A DNA stretch of 64,000 nucleotides from Boswellia sacra (lineage: Eukaryota; Streptophyta; Magnoliopsida; Sapindales; Burseraceae): contig SNVD02013763.1 in assembly GCA_013180625.2 (NCBI GenBank), positions 1 to 64,000 on the forward strand, written 5' to 3'. Shown in pieces: positions 7,554 through 18,955 of the stretch; the stretch's first letter is position 1, and each line of letters starts with the position of its first letter. The notes under the pieces were generated by a model that saw nothing but the letters and a program-made list of their open reading frames with translations, ran no database searches and was not told where the DNA came from. The position numbers and the translations under genes are program-made.

Positions 7554-9515
7554 TCTCTATTTGCTGGTTTGCTTCGTTTTTGTTTGCTTTCTTTTTAGTG
7601 TGTTTATTTGAGATTTTTCATGTCATTTCTTTCGAGTTTTTTTCAGGTTATTCCTTTCGCCCCAGGTACTATTTTCTAATCATGGCTTTTAGAGTGGTGG
7701 CTTAAAAAGTTCAACTTCTCTTGAAACGCATTATGGATTTCTTTAATCCATAATGGCTGAATAAGGAGGCTAACTTCTAAACGTTTTAGACCCATTCTAA
7801 CTAACTTGTTTTTGTTTGCTGACTTGTTGAACTTTGTTATTTTATTAGTGAGTTTAGTTTTGCGTAATTTAGAGTTGTTATGTGTTTTTATCTTTACCAG
7901 TTTCGATTTGAAAAAAAAATTTTGTGGAAAAACCTGAGAATGACAGAATACGGGGTTTCCTTAACCCTTGAAACGCATTCTTCCTTAATAACTTTGTAGT
8001 TTGTTTATTTCATGTTGTTTGAAGTGTCTTGTTTCTTATTTTAGTTCTTTCATAATAAAGGTATATAGGCTGGAAACCTTAAGTCTACGGGCTACTAGTC
8101 CTAAGGATTGTTGAAATATACAATCTTGACTTAGGTGTAACAACGCCATGTACCTCTTTTCTTGCATTTTGTGGGTCGATGATAAGATAATGATTGAATT
8201 GAGAATAACTCTTGGAAAATGATAAATAATGCATGGATTTGTGTGCTTGAAATGTATATTAGTTTTTGCTTTACCTTTGATTCCTTGCACAACATTGAGC
8301 ACCGAGCTATTATCACTGAGTTATTTGTTTACTTAGAGCAAGTTTATGTAATTTAAATGTTTCTTCAGATTTCAATGAATTCTAGAACTTGTTTGATGGT
8401 CACTCGAGGCGAAATCCTAGACTGTGCAACATTGGGGAAATGATTTAGGTCATCTTTGGACCGTTTGAGCCTTAATGGCCAACCTTGACTGAAATTGATC
8501 CCCAGTTACCCCTTTGAGCCTCTGTAAGCCTTTTTCGTTGTTAACTCACTAAAACATTTCCTAACCTCAAATGAATTTTTTCCAAACAGTTTATCCCTTA
8601 CCTATGAGCATGTAGATCATTCACAATTAAATTTTGAGCTATGTTCTGGTTTTGGGAAGTTAGAGGAGGTTGGGATGTGTCATGAGCAATGCAAGTGAGT
8701 TCCATTGCGTTTGAAAAAAAAAAGAAAAAAAGAAAAAAAAGCCTATCTGTACTTTTCATCCACGTACTTACACATTGAGGACAATGTGTTGTTTAAGTGT
8801 GGGGGAGGGGAAGTGTAATAAAAAAAAAAGAAAAAAAAAGAAAAAAAAGAACAAAAGAAGAAGAATAAGAGATCTATACCCTTAAGTATTCTTAAAAAGA
8901 ATGAAACAACAAAGTGTGGGGGTGTAGTTTTCTTTTGTTTTCTGCAAAAAAAAAAAAAAGATTGAGTGTTCTAAATAAGTTTGGGGAGTAACCTGGTGAA
9001 TTGAAATGAAGTTGTGTTATAGGGTTGAGCTCTACATAGTCTTGAATGATTTATGTGTTTGTGGGTGATTTGAGCCAAATTATTATCCTTTATCATACCT
9101 TCACCCAAGCCAAACGTTACAAGCTTAATAAAGTCCTACTTGATTCTTGGTGTTGTGCATGTCTACATTAGTGGAGAGTGACTTGAAAAGCAAGCCTATG
9201 GAGTTTATTTATACACACATCTTCAATATTAAATATGATTCATTTTATGCATAAACTCATCCGGGTTACAAGTGATTAGGTGAGAATGGCTCTACACACA
9301 CACACTTGAGGAATTGAAGTGAAGCGAAACTAATCTTTGAGATAAAATTCTTGATCAAGTGCATTATTTTGAAGTTTTCCTTGGGTTATAATTAAGTACA
9401 ATCTTTGAGGCCTATTTGCAAGTTGAAGCATTTGTGTGTTTTAATTTTTCTTTGATTCTGTTTCGGTTTAGTTTTGTTTCATATCATTGTACTTGCTCGA
9501 GGACTAGCAAAGTTT
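7554..9515 (+). other. 3' untranslated region of the Athila-like element
   Basis: About 2 kb without a credible gene. It includes two TTGAAACGCATT repeats (near 7722 and 7971), typical Athila 3' sequence around 8440-8560 (GTTTGAGCCTTAATGGCCAACC), and A-rich runs at 8715-8740, 8815-8860 and 8945-8960. The stretch 9113-9405 recurs as a fragment at 44387-44700. GTGTGGGGG occurs three times (near 8797, 8914, 9518). Confidence 0.7.
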
Positions 9516-9530
9516 AAGTGTGGGGGAATT
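9516..9530 (+). promoter_or_regulatory. Polypurine tract of the Athila-like element
   Basis: The purine-rich AAGTGTGGGGGAATT run lies immediately before the 3' LTR start TGATAG. This is the plus-strand priming site expected in this position. Confidence 0.8.
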
Positions 9531-10937
9531 TGATAGTGTCTAATTATATATCATTTTCATATTAATTCGTCCATGTTTCTTTGCTATATTCCTTGGTATT
9601 TTTATGTTTTTGTGTGGTTTTGATGTTTGTAGGAGTTTTGGAGCAACTTGCACAAAAATGGAGTAAAACCCTTCATTTTCACCTCTGCTAGTCAACCATC
9701 TTCTCGGATTTAATTGTATTGATATACAATGAACCCGATGACATATTATATACCGTTGGAAAGCTCTCGAAGTCTATTTTCTGGAGAAATTTACGGTTTA
9801 TAAATCCATTCAGTGTACCAAAAGTTGTAATCAAAACAGTGTGAGATGTATAGAAATATAATTCCACAATCACTGTAGCATGTATAATACGGGGCACTGT
9901 AGCAAGTTCACTGTAGCAGAGTATTTAAACACATTTTAGGGTTTTATTTTCATAACTTGAAGAGGGGAGAACGTGGTAGAGGCTGCAGCTCTGGAATTCT
10001 TTCATCTCTTGGAGTTCTTGAAGGAGAAAGGAAGCTTGGAAAGAGGAAGAACTACAATCCAAAGAGAATTACATCAAATTTGCTAAGTTTTTCCCTTCCC
10101 TTTCATTTTATGGAATGTCTCCATGTTGTATTGTATTTACCACGTTCTTAAACATGTGTAACTGAATCTGAATTGGTTGAGGGTGATTTCAAAGCCCTTG
10201 ATATGGTTTTTGTGAGTTGATTGTGCAAGAAATTGTTATCCAATTCTCTAATTGAAGTTGCTTGTATTTTCCCATATCTAATGCTTATGATTGCTTGCTG
10301 ATTGTATTTGGGTGGCCAACTGAATATAATCTGGTTGTTGTCTATTGCTAGATTAGAAATCTTGATCCGTAATTGTCTTGAATTTCTAATCATTAGTAGC
10401 AAAATTGTGATCAGAGATTGCAATTGGAAAATACAACCTAGGTTAAATAATCCGAACATGTGTGATTATTGCTTAGATCAACCTATCTTTCTTATCGTAA
10501 TGCTTCCATTGAATTAAACTTAGAGAGCTTGTTCTAGGTTGTTTAATGGATAGAGATTAAATAAAGAGCTTGTTTTATTTAACAACAAAGTAAGGAAAGA
10601 TTGGGTAACAGAGCTTGTTGTTATCTACGGTTGATAACTTCAATGCTGTAATTGGATGACAATTCTATGATTAATTCGCAAATCCATATCTTGTGGTAGA
10701 GAAGGATCCCTTAACCAATTTCTCTCATTGATCTTCCATTCAAATTAACTTCTGTTTTGTTATTCTTAATTTGCATTCTTATTTCATTTAGTTAATCATT
10801 CAACAAAACCCCCCCCGTTTAGTTTATCGTTGCTGGAAAATAACAAATTCAATTAGAATCAATCCTCGTGGGAACGATATCTACTTATCACTTTATTACT
10901 TGTGCGACTAGTATACTTGCTAGTTTCGAACGCATCA
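9531..10937 (+). repeat. 3' LTR of the Athila-like element
   Basis: About 1407 bp, near-identical to 1735-3139, with the same ends and the conserved TATA-like box at 9922-9929. It is followed by TACTT, the right target duplication. Confidence 0.92.
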
Positions 10938-11130
10938 TACTTCTCCTTGAGTCATCATAAACCCTAATCACCATCTCACAAGGCTCAAGTTCTTCTTCAT
11001 TGATCCCATATTTGTGCAATATCTTCTTAGGCACAATGTTGATGGTGGATCCATCATCCACCATGATGCATGGAGATGTCTTCCTACCAATCTCAATGAT
11101 GATAAACAATGGTTTGTTTGATTTCTTCAT
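10938..11130 (-). pseudogene. T1 aspartic protease, N-terminal half
   Basis: The minus-strand frame starts MKKSNKPLF and runs through a catalytic-type VDDGSTINIVP (D-x-G-S with N after it, as in Tat-like proteases), then CEMVIRVYDDSRRS, where the Athila insertion cuts it. The remainder resumes at 1734. The host element was probably already inactive, since its reverse transcriptase carries a stop. Confidence 0.8.
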
Positions 11131-12254
11131 TCAAAAGGTAAATCATCATTAGTGAAGGTGATCACACCCTTCCCATTTACCCCTTTAGGTTCCTTTTCGG
11201 TCTTGGCAGTCAACATCTCATTTGGAGTAGCAGCCATTGATATCTCTACATCTGCCAAGGCCTTTGCCATGGCTTCTCTATGTTTTTGGGATAAGATTAA
11301 AAAATCCCAAATGCTATGATTCACTTGAGTTTTCTTCATTTGTTTCATCACTTTGATCCTCTTCTTCTTTGGTTTCTTCCTTAGCAATTTCCTTGCCCTT
11401 CTCAACTATTTTATCTTTCTTGGTGGATTTCTCCTTCTCTTTCTCATGGTAAAATCTACAACTCCTTGTACATTCTCACTCCTGCCCTTAAGTGTTTCTC
11501 TCTCAACTCTCACTTCCTCTTCTTCTTCATCACTGCTAAAGTTAGTCCAAAAGTTTGGAAGGGTCTTGACTTTAGGGATGTTACCCCATATTTTCGTAAC
11601 TCTTACTTCTTTGCACCATATGGATAAACTCTCTCTCTCTCCTCACAAGGCTATCAACTCGCTTCCTTTTCCTAGTTCTGCTATCCTTCTTCACCTTAAG
11701 TCTTCCGCCTCTTCTAGCCCCTTTTCTAGCAATCCACTTCTTGGCAAAGGCACTTGGTGATGTGGACTTCTTCTTGGTGGAGGTTCTCTCTTCATCTTCC
11801 ACCTTAACTTTTTCTTTATCTACTTTTTATTGCCCCTCCTCCTCACAGTCATTAGGGCACACAAATTTGGGTTCTAGGCTTTGCATAGCTCCCTTTACTG
11901 TAATGTTGATCCATCCACACTTCTTGATAATAATTTAGGCTACCAAAGGAATGGGCTCCTCTTTTGCCCTTTTAATGATCTCTTTCGGCTTTTCTTCATT
12001 GGGCTCTTCGACCTTGGGCCTCTTCTTCGTGGCCACCTTTTTAATAGACCCCTCTTGTTGCTTAAGCTTGGACTTCTCCCTTCTTTTGGCTCTCTTAGCC
12101 CTGCTAGATCTACTCTCTTCAAAAGAATTCATAACTTGCTCCTCGGTCAAGTCCAATGATGTTGATCATTGGAGGGGGTACCCGATCATAGTTGGGTAAT
12201 GGATTACTTCTTGTATTGGGCTCTTGCATCTCTAGATTGATAATCTAGCCCTTG
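11131..12254 (-). pseudogene. T1 gag-pol spacer, lysine-rich
   Basis: Several minus-strand frames (11127-11405, 11581-11802, 11935-12156) carry a Lys/Glu/Arg-rich spacer. The 11127-11405 frame has the Tat-like block SQKHREAMAKALADVEISM and ends TNDDLPFE just before the protease. Frames change between pieces, so it is broken. Plus-strand frames over the same span are shadows. Confidence 0.55.
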
Positions 12255-13140
12255 TCGATCAAATCTTGGATCTTATGGCGAAGACGAGAGTAATCGTTGG
12301 TCTTGTGACTGATCACTTGGTTTACATTCACACTTCTTGTGATGCCTCCAATTCCCTAGAAATGGATTTGGAAGCTCTCTTGGTGATAGCGGCAACAACA
12401 TCCCTTCGGCTTTTAATCTTGTGAAGATCTTTGACAATGGTCTTCCCAAATGACTAAACTTCATTTGTTGGGCTACTGCTTTTACCTCGACATTCTTCGT
12501 GCTAGATCCACCAACTTGGTAGTATTGCCTCTGATTTCTTTTAAGGTTATAGCTATTGCTTCTTTTTTGCTTGGACTCCAAATCTTCTATTTGGTTACAT
12601 GAATCATACAAGTCTTCAAATGTTTTGATTGGAAAGCCCGTAAATCTATCACTAATGAAGGCATGGGCTCTATTGATCACCATATAGACTTGGTCCTTCT
12701 TCACGGGCCTTGTGGTCATCTTGGTAGCTTTGACCCTCCAATAGACTAGGTACTCCAAAAAACTCTCGTTGGGCTTCTAGCGAGTAGTTTCCAAATCCCT
12801 GAAGGTTATTGCCAGATGGGTATTATGGCAATACTACTCTACAAACTGATCGAAAAGCTCTTCCTAATCTTTTCGTTTTGGTAGATCAAGTACCATAATA
12901 CCGCATCATCTTCTAAGGATAGCATGAAGCACCTCAAGATATACTCATTTGACAAAAAGAATGGTGGCCATGACAACAGCATATTACCTCGAATGAGTTT
13001 TTGGGTTGCCCTCTTCATTAAACTTGGGCAAGTTTGGTAGGCAAAACATCGAAGGTAAATCACTATCCCCAATGAGCAAGATGTCATCTAGGTCTTGGAT
13101 CCCTTTCAATCCTTTCTTCTTGAAGAGGGATTAGACCTTC
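12255..13140 (-). pseudogene. T1 gag remnant
   Basis: On the minus strand, 12839-13087 holds a capsid-type segment (CFMLSLEDDAVLWYLIYQ) and 12273-12758 holds the gag C-terminal region with FSHLGRPLSKIFTRLKAEG, a block typical of Tat-lineage gags, followed beyond 12310 by LRHKIQDLID-like residues. No CCHC knuckle is visible. At least one frameshift separates the two parts. It would have formed the particle shell around element RNA. Confidence 0.7.
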
Positions 13141-14170
13141 ACCATGTCTTTAGCCAACTGCCTAACTGATTCGGGCCCATCTTGGTTGGCCAGGCTTTTC
13201 TCCCTATCTTTACCTTGGCTACTCTTACCATCACCTTTAGGCAACAATTTGATTCATGTAATGAGGTCCATTTTGGTGTCTTTCAATGAATTGGCTATCT
13301 ATTGTTGAGATGTAGTCATGTCAGCTCTCAATTAGACCATTTCTTGGTTATTGTTGTTGGATGTGGTCATTTCAATGACTGGTTCCTATTGTCTTGTTAA
13401 ACGACCACCTTGTCTAACCCAAGCTATGATGGCTATAAAACAAAGGTGTTAATGCCATGCATGCATACATGTATGCATGATATGATGCATGCTCATACAA
13501 GGGTAAAGACACACTTTCAGCCTTTCAAACTTATTTCTCCCACACACGTGAGGTCAAGTCTCTTTTCTTAAGATTTTTGGCCTCATTCCCTAGTCACCAT
13601 CATAGGATGTGGGAATGTGAGATTCTCTTACCTAATTCTAACATATAAATTGATGTTGGATTCTCCATGATTATCATAATATGGCTTATAAATGTCATGA
13701 TAACCTTAACTAGTGGCACATGCCCCCATTTTGTTCTTATAGGTGACTTGACATGTGGCATTCCTTCATGGTTCCATGAGGTTTGAGTTAGTGTTATTCT
13801 AATCATGGGGAATTTAAATCCATAGACATGCATTTCAAGATGGGTTTCGGATATTCATCCTTTTGAAAATTTCTAGATTTATCTACATGAGCTTGAGTCT
13901 CAAGGGTCCAATGGTCTAGGCTCCTTCAAGCGAGAGATGCCCCCTTAGGCCTGTCTCTTTTTATACAAAACCAATGATACATGCTCAAAGGTGGTGACAC
14001 CCACATGAGTTATCCAAGGGTCGAATGGCACCAAAGACTTCTCATGTCAATGCCACATGGCTAGTTTAGTTAGTTCATGCTCATTGTGTGCAAAAGGTAG
14101 TGATGCAAGGGCTCAAAATATCAACATGACGTATTAGAATTTGGTATTCCAATTAGAATCAACTTCTCTT
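13141..14170 (-). other. T1 leader between primer-binding site and gag
   Basis: Non-coding leader of the minus-strand element. The part from about 13535 is repeated at 15849-16474, next to the second LTR. A short frame here (13600-13833) has no recognisable domain. Confidence 0.6.
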
Positions 14171-14189
14171 ATCCCCAGTGGAGTCGCCA
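14171..14189 (-). promoter_or_regulatory. Primer-binding site of T1 (tRNA-Arg type)
   Basis: The minus strand reads TGGCGACTCCACTGGGGAT, the tRNA-Arg-complementary site used by Tat/Ogre-type gypsy elements, one base from the LTR end. An identical plus-strand site exists at 44266-44284. Confidence 0.8.
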
Positions 14190-14190
14190 C

Positions 14191-15848
14191 TGTGAAGGGG
14201 GCCTTCATCCCACCAAAGTGTTAGCGACCACGACACTATGTCAAAGCCCCCTTCGAGACTTAAGGGAACAAAAATGAGCTATGGTCATGATTGGAGAAAT
14301 GAAGTCACCACCCAATTATGAATGAAAGGGGACAATCTAATCCCTCGCTTTAGGACCTCAACTATCCTTATCCTTTTAGAGATGGGTTCAGCAAGTTAGG
14401 TGCGAGCCATTCACCTCACCCAGATCAAAATCTAGCCTCCACTAGGATATACCAAATTAGAATAAGTCATGTTGCTATATAGTCCACCTAAGTTGTTCAT
14501 TTTATGCACACATTTCAAGTTTTATCCTCAGTAATCATGTGAGGTGATATTCAATCAACAACAGTTGGATATTCATATAAAGAAAGAGGGAGGAGAATTA
14601 AATTACATTTCCTTTCAAACATTGGGGATAAAGGAGAGGATTACATTGCTCTTCGATAGTAAAACGAACTCTATAAAATATTCCATACATTCATCCAGGA
14701 TAAATCACATATTCGAATATTAAACATAAACAAGCAATTCCTCACAACCATAGGTGAGTCTATTCAATGCCTATCAAGCCTCTGCAAGTATATTCACACA
14801 TTTATTTATTTGTGTATTCATTCTAAGTAATTGTCCTCACCATCAATGTGAGTCCACCATCACTTCATGTCATCATGCAATAATACTTCTTAACATGGTA
14901 TATTCAAAATAAAATCAATCAATTAAAATTCAACACAAAGCCATAATATAGGATCATGGCACTTTGACCTAGATTTGATAATTCTATCATGGTAATTCTA
15001 CTATTGCTATTCTAGCATAATTCATATCAATTTATAGGGAATCATGGCATTTACGGCCTAATTCAATCAGTCAAAATCAAACGAGGCTATTCGAACTCAA
15101 TCCAAGCACTCAAAGGGTTAAGCAATTCATAAAACCTTCAAACATGCTTCTAAGCATTAAAATAAAACTAAACATACTTATTCTAAATCCATAAAAATTG
15201 AGAAGAAATAAGGGAGAAGAGAGAACTACTCTCAAGACGTACCCTTTTCGGGTTTAAAGCAATATAAGATGCTCGAAAATGTTAGACTATAAAAGACTTC
15301 TTGAATTCTCAAGTGTGTCTTCAAAAGAGAGAAGAGAGGATTTCTATATGTGTGTTGAAAGTGAGGGGAAGGGCTATTTATATATGAAGGGTTGAGGTTG
15401 AAAAAGGAAGAAGAGAAACAAAAAAGGAAGGTTTCTTAAGAAATTTTTTATTTCTAAGTCGGTTGACACTCTGATAGCCAGCCAGCTGTTGGTCAATAGT
15501 CGAGCAGTTGTTCCCACTAGACCTTTCTATTTTACAACTTTTTAGTGCAATCTCTTCTGATCTTTGCCTGTTTGATCACGTATAATTTTTTAAGTTCAAC
15601 TTTGATTTGTGATCCATAAATTTTTATAAAAACTACACATCTGTAGCTTCGCAGCGATATATGATTCATCAACAGATTCTCCTTGGATTGATTTTTGTGA
15701 TTTTTTGAAATCATGTGTCAATTTTTGAGACTATTGGTCAATGCCTTCTCACCTTTCTCCTTTTAACTTCCAAGGGCATCTCAGTCATTTCCATTGCTCA
15801 ACGGTCATCTTCATTTCATCAGCGAACCTAAAGAATCCACTATCTACA
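14191..15848 (-). repeat. LTR L1 (T1, minus strand)
   Basis: The minus strand starts TGTAGATAG and ends TTCACA next to the primer-binding site. It is homologous to L2 and, inverted, to L3-L6: shared blocks include the CTTAAGGGAACA stretch, the CCACTTAAG-type stretch and the promoter region near 15200-15400 with TATTTATATATGAAGG. About 1.66 kb, somewhat shorter than the others. Confidence 0.75.
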
Positions 15849-16496
15849 TCCTCCCACACACGTGAGGTTAGGTCTTTTTCCTAGGATTTTGGTCTCATTC
15901 ACAAGTCATCATCATAGGATGCGGGACTGCGAGATTCTTCCTAATTCTATTATTCAAGTTGATGTTGGATTCTTCATGATTATAATAACATGGATCTCAA
16001 TGTCATGATAGCTTTAACTCATGGCACATGCCCCATTTTCTTCTCATATGTGATTCAACATTTGGCATTCGTTCATGGCTCTATGAGGTTTGAGTCAATG
16101 TTATTCTAATCATATGGAATGTACATCCATGATCATGCATTTCAACATAGGTTTTGGATATTCATCCAATAGAAAATTTCTAGATTCATCCACATAGGCT
16201 TGAGTCTCAAGGGTCCAATAGTCTGGGCTCCTTCGAGTGAGAAGTGCCCTCTTGGGTTGATCTCTTTTTATACCAATTCAATGGTACATACTTAAAGGTG
16301 GTGGCACCAACGTGAGTTATCTAAGGTAAAATTGAGGCAAAGACTTCTCATCCCAACTCCACATGACTAGTTTAGGTAATTCGTGCTCATTATGTGCAAG
16401 GTGAAGTCATGCAAGGACTCAAAATATCAAAGTAACCTATTAGAATTATGTATTCCAATAGGAATCAACCTCTCATACTCCTAGTAGAGTCACCAC
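15849..16496 (-). other. T2 leader and decayed primer-binding site
   Basis: A diverged copy of the T1 leader (13535-14170), abutting L1 directly. At 16475-16495 the primer-binding site is recognisable but mutated (CTAGTAGAGTCACCA on the plus strand). No gag follows, so T2 is reduced to LTR plus leader. Confidence 0.65.
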
Positions 16497-18834
16497 TATA
16501 AACAGGACTTTCATCCCGCCAAAGCGTTTGCAACCATGATACTGTCAAAGCCTCTTCTGAGACTTAAGGGAACACAAACGAGCCATGGTGATTTTTGGAG
16601 AGTCGAGGTGCCACCTAATTTTCTGTTGGAAAAATTAATGATGGCAATCTGATCCCTCACTTTGGGACGTAAACTACCCTAATCCTTTTAGAGATATGTT
16701 AGGGAAGTTAGGTACAAACCTTCAGCCCATTCGGATGTACGAGGTTATACCAAATAGGAATAGCTTAAGTTCTTACATAGTCCCCTTAAGTGGTTTAATT
16801 TATGTACACACTATTCGTTTTATCTTCTTAAAGACATGTAAGGTGATTCCAACCAAGGTAGTTGTATATTCATACAAAGATAGAGGGAGGAGAATAATTA
16901 CAATTCTTTTCAAACATGGGGGAACGGGAGGTGGATTACATCAATTCTTATTCAACAATAAATGTAAATCTACTTCTAAACACTTTATATATCACATTCA
17001 TAGCATTCATAGCATTCATTGCATAGTCATGCATGTAATAAATCCAATATAAGCATTCAATTCCAAACTCGATGGATAATGAATTCCTCACCATGAGTCT
17101 AGCCTTTAACTACCTAAGATACCCTAAACAAAAGGAAAGCAAAGAAAACTCCACGAACTTGGATCTGCAGCTATCCTTGATTATAGGTGGAACCTTTTTT
17201 CTAGTAGCACCATCACTCTTCCTATTTGAGTAGGCTAGTAGTTTTTGAAAGGTGCTTTCTTCACCAAAAGAAGCGGGGCCTAGAAGCGAATGAAAGAAGA
17301 AAGTGCTCGCCCATTTTTTTCTGATAGAGGAAAGAGCTTATTTCTCTTCTATGAGATATAATACATGTCTATTAAGCCTCTTTCATGGCATCATTCATAT
17401 AATCATGCATTTTAAGTGATGGTCCCTCACCTTCAATATGAGTCCACCATCACTTCATGACATCATACATTCATCAAACTCGAATCATAGTAATTAATTA
17501 GAATAAATCAATTAAATTATACATAAAGCCATAGACTAAAATCATGGCACTTCTACCTAATTTGATAATTCTATCATGGTAATTCTACCTATTGTTATTC
17601 TAGCATAATTCAATTGATAATGGTAATTCTAAATATGGCAATTCTTGTCTAGACATGGCATTTCTAGCCAATCATGGTTATCATGGCAATCATGGCATAT
17701 TCTAGGCTAATCACGGTTATCATGGCAATCATGGCATATATGGCATATTCTAACCTAATTCGATCAAACATAGCAAATTATACCTATTATAGTCTAACTC
17801 AAGCAATCAAAGCAAATCATGTCAATTCTTGCATATTTTATTCATTTCCTAGCCTACTTCAATGCAATTATAAGTATTCCTGGGCCTGATTCTAAGACTT
17901 AAGTATTCACAAACAAAATAAACCCCTAAACATGATTCGAATAAAGGAGGGATAGATGACTCACCTTGACAAGCATTTCCATCTTGCAAAAGAAAGGCTT
18001 AAACAATTCATAAAACCCTATTCATGCTCCTAAACATCTGAATAAATCCTAAACATGCTAATTCTAAGCATAAGCAAACCTAGACATGCTTATTGGAAAG
18101 CAACAAAATAAAAAGAAAAGAGGAGGAAGAAAAGAGAATTGCTCTTAAGAAGTACCCTTTCTAGGTTCAGAGCAATAGAACACCTCAAAAAAATTAGACT
18201 GAAAAAGACTCATTGAATTCTCAAGTGTGTCTTCAAGAATGAGAAGAGAAGATTTCTGGATGGGATTGAAAGTGAGGAGAGGGAGTCATTTTATAGTTGA
18301 AGGTTGAAATTGGAAAATGAAGCAAAAATAAAAAATGGAAGGTTTTAAACAAAATTCTCCAAGATTAAAAGGAGAACAGTCGGTCAGTTATGGGAGGACC
18401 ACCAGCCAGCTGTGGACTATCAGCCAGCTATGGGATGGTCATCTACCGCTGGTAGGACAGCTGACCGGCTATCCTACAATTGTCAATCGGTGGTCGCCCA
18501 TTAAACCCTATGGTTCCTTTAATTTTCAATGCAATCCCCTTCCAACTTTCATCTGTTCGATGGTGGATAACTGTTCAAGTCCAATTTCCTTTTGTGCTCT
18601 ATAAAATTATGTGAAAACTAGACATCCGTAGTTTTGCAACAGTACATGATCCATCATTAGTTTTTTTTCTAGATTAATTTCTATTATTTTTTAATTTCAT
18701 GTGTCAGTTTTGAAAGCCTTCAGTCGATTTCTTCTAGACTCTCTTCTTTTTTGCTTCTAAGGCCACTGCGGTCATTTCCATTGCTCAACATTCATCTTTG
18801 CTTCATCATTGAGCCTCAACAATCAAGTGCCTAC
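16497..18834 (-). repeat. LTR L2 (T2, minus strand), with an insertion
   Basis: The minus strand starts TGTAGGCAC and ends next to the decayed primer-binding site. Homologous to L1 but longer, partly because of a roughly 257-bp foreign stretch at 17102-17358. ATGGCAATCATGGCATAT-type micro-repeats occur at 17620-17750. The 71-aa frame there is repeat-derived. Confidence 0.7.
17102..17358. other. Foreign insertion in L2, possible mitochondrial DNA (NUMT)
   Basis: L1, L3 and L5 are continuous across this point, but L2 carries about 257 bp unlike any LTR copy. It is richer in G and C locally (GAAGCGGGGCCTAGAAGCG) and has the look of plant mitochondrial intergenic DNA. That origin is a guess from sequence style. 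Confidence 0.4.
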
Positions 18835-18955
18835 ACTCATTAAGTTGGAACTCAAAAGTGCAACTTCGAAAAAAACTAAAGCATAAAAAAATAGAGAAGA
18901 AAAATGAACCTACTAAGTTGAAAACCTGAAAAGGTGACTTAGGCAATAGTTAGGA
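18835..18955 (+). other. T3 left boundary with one CTAAG hairpin
   Basis: The sequence changes from minus-strand LTR to plus-strand Tat 3' region here. At 18913-18942 lies one copy of the repeated hairpin: CTAAGT pairs with ACTTAG and an inner ACCT, GAAA loop, AGGT stem. The same motif occurs in tandem at 45154-45425 and 51474-51667. Confidence 0.6.

Larger units (their letters stand above)
1735..10937 (+). mobile_element. Athila-like LTR retrotransposon carrying a NABP-like ORF and a LOG gene
   Basis: A structurally complete but non-autonomous element of about 9.2 kb. Its two LTRs (1735-3139 and 9531-10937) start TGATAG and end GCATCA. A primer-binding site matching tRNA-Asp follows the left LTR and a purine tract ends at the right LTR. 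Flanking 5-mers CACTT (1730-1734) and TACTT (10938-10942) are a target duplication with one substitution. Inside are a shortened gag-protease frame, then two extra ORFs (5730-6311 and 6903-7553) where reverse transcriptase, integrase and the envelope-like gene would lie. By eye the first 400 bp of the LTRs differ by about a dozen substitutions and a few indels, so the insertion is not very recent. It lies inside the T1 protease. Confidence 0.93.

Noticed and set aside
14171..14189. Possible tRNA gene fragments at the primer-binding sites
   Set aside because: Only the 3' terminal complement of a tRNA is present and it abuts LTR ends, so these are primer sites.
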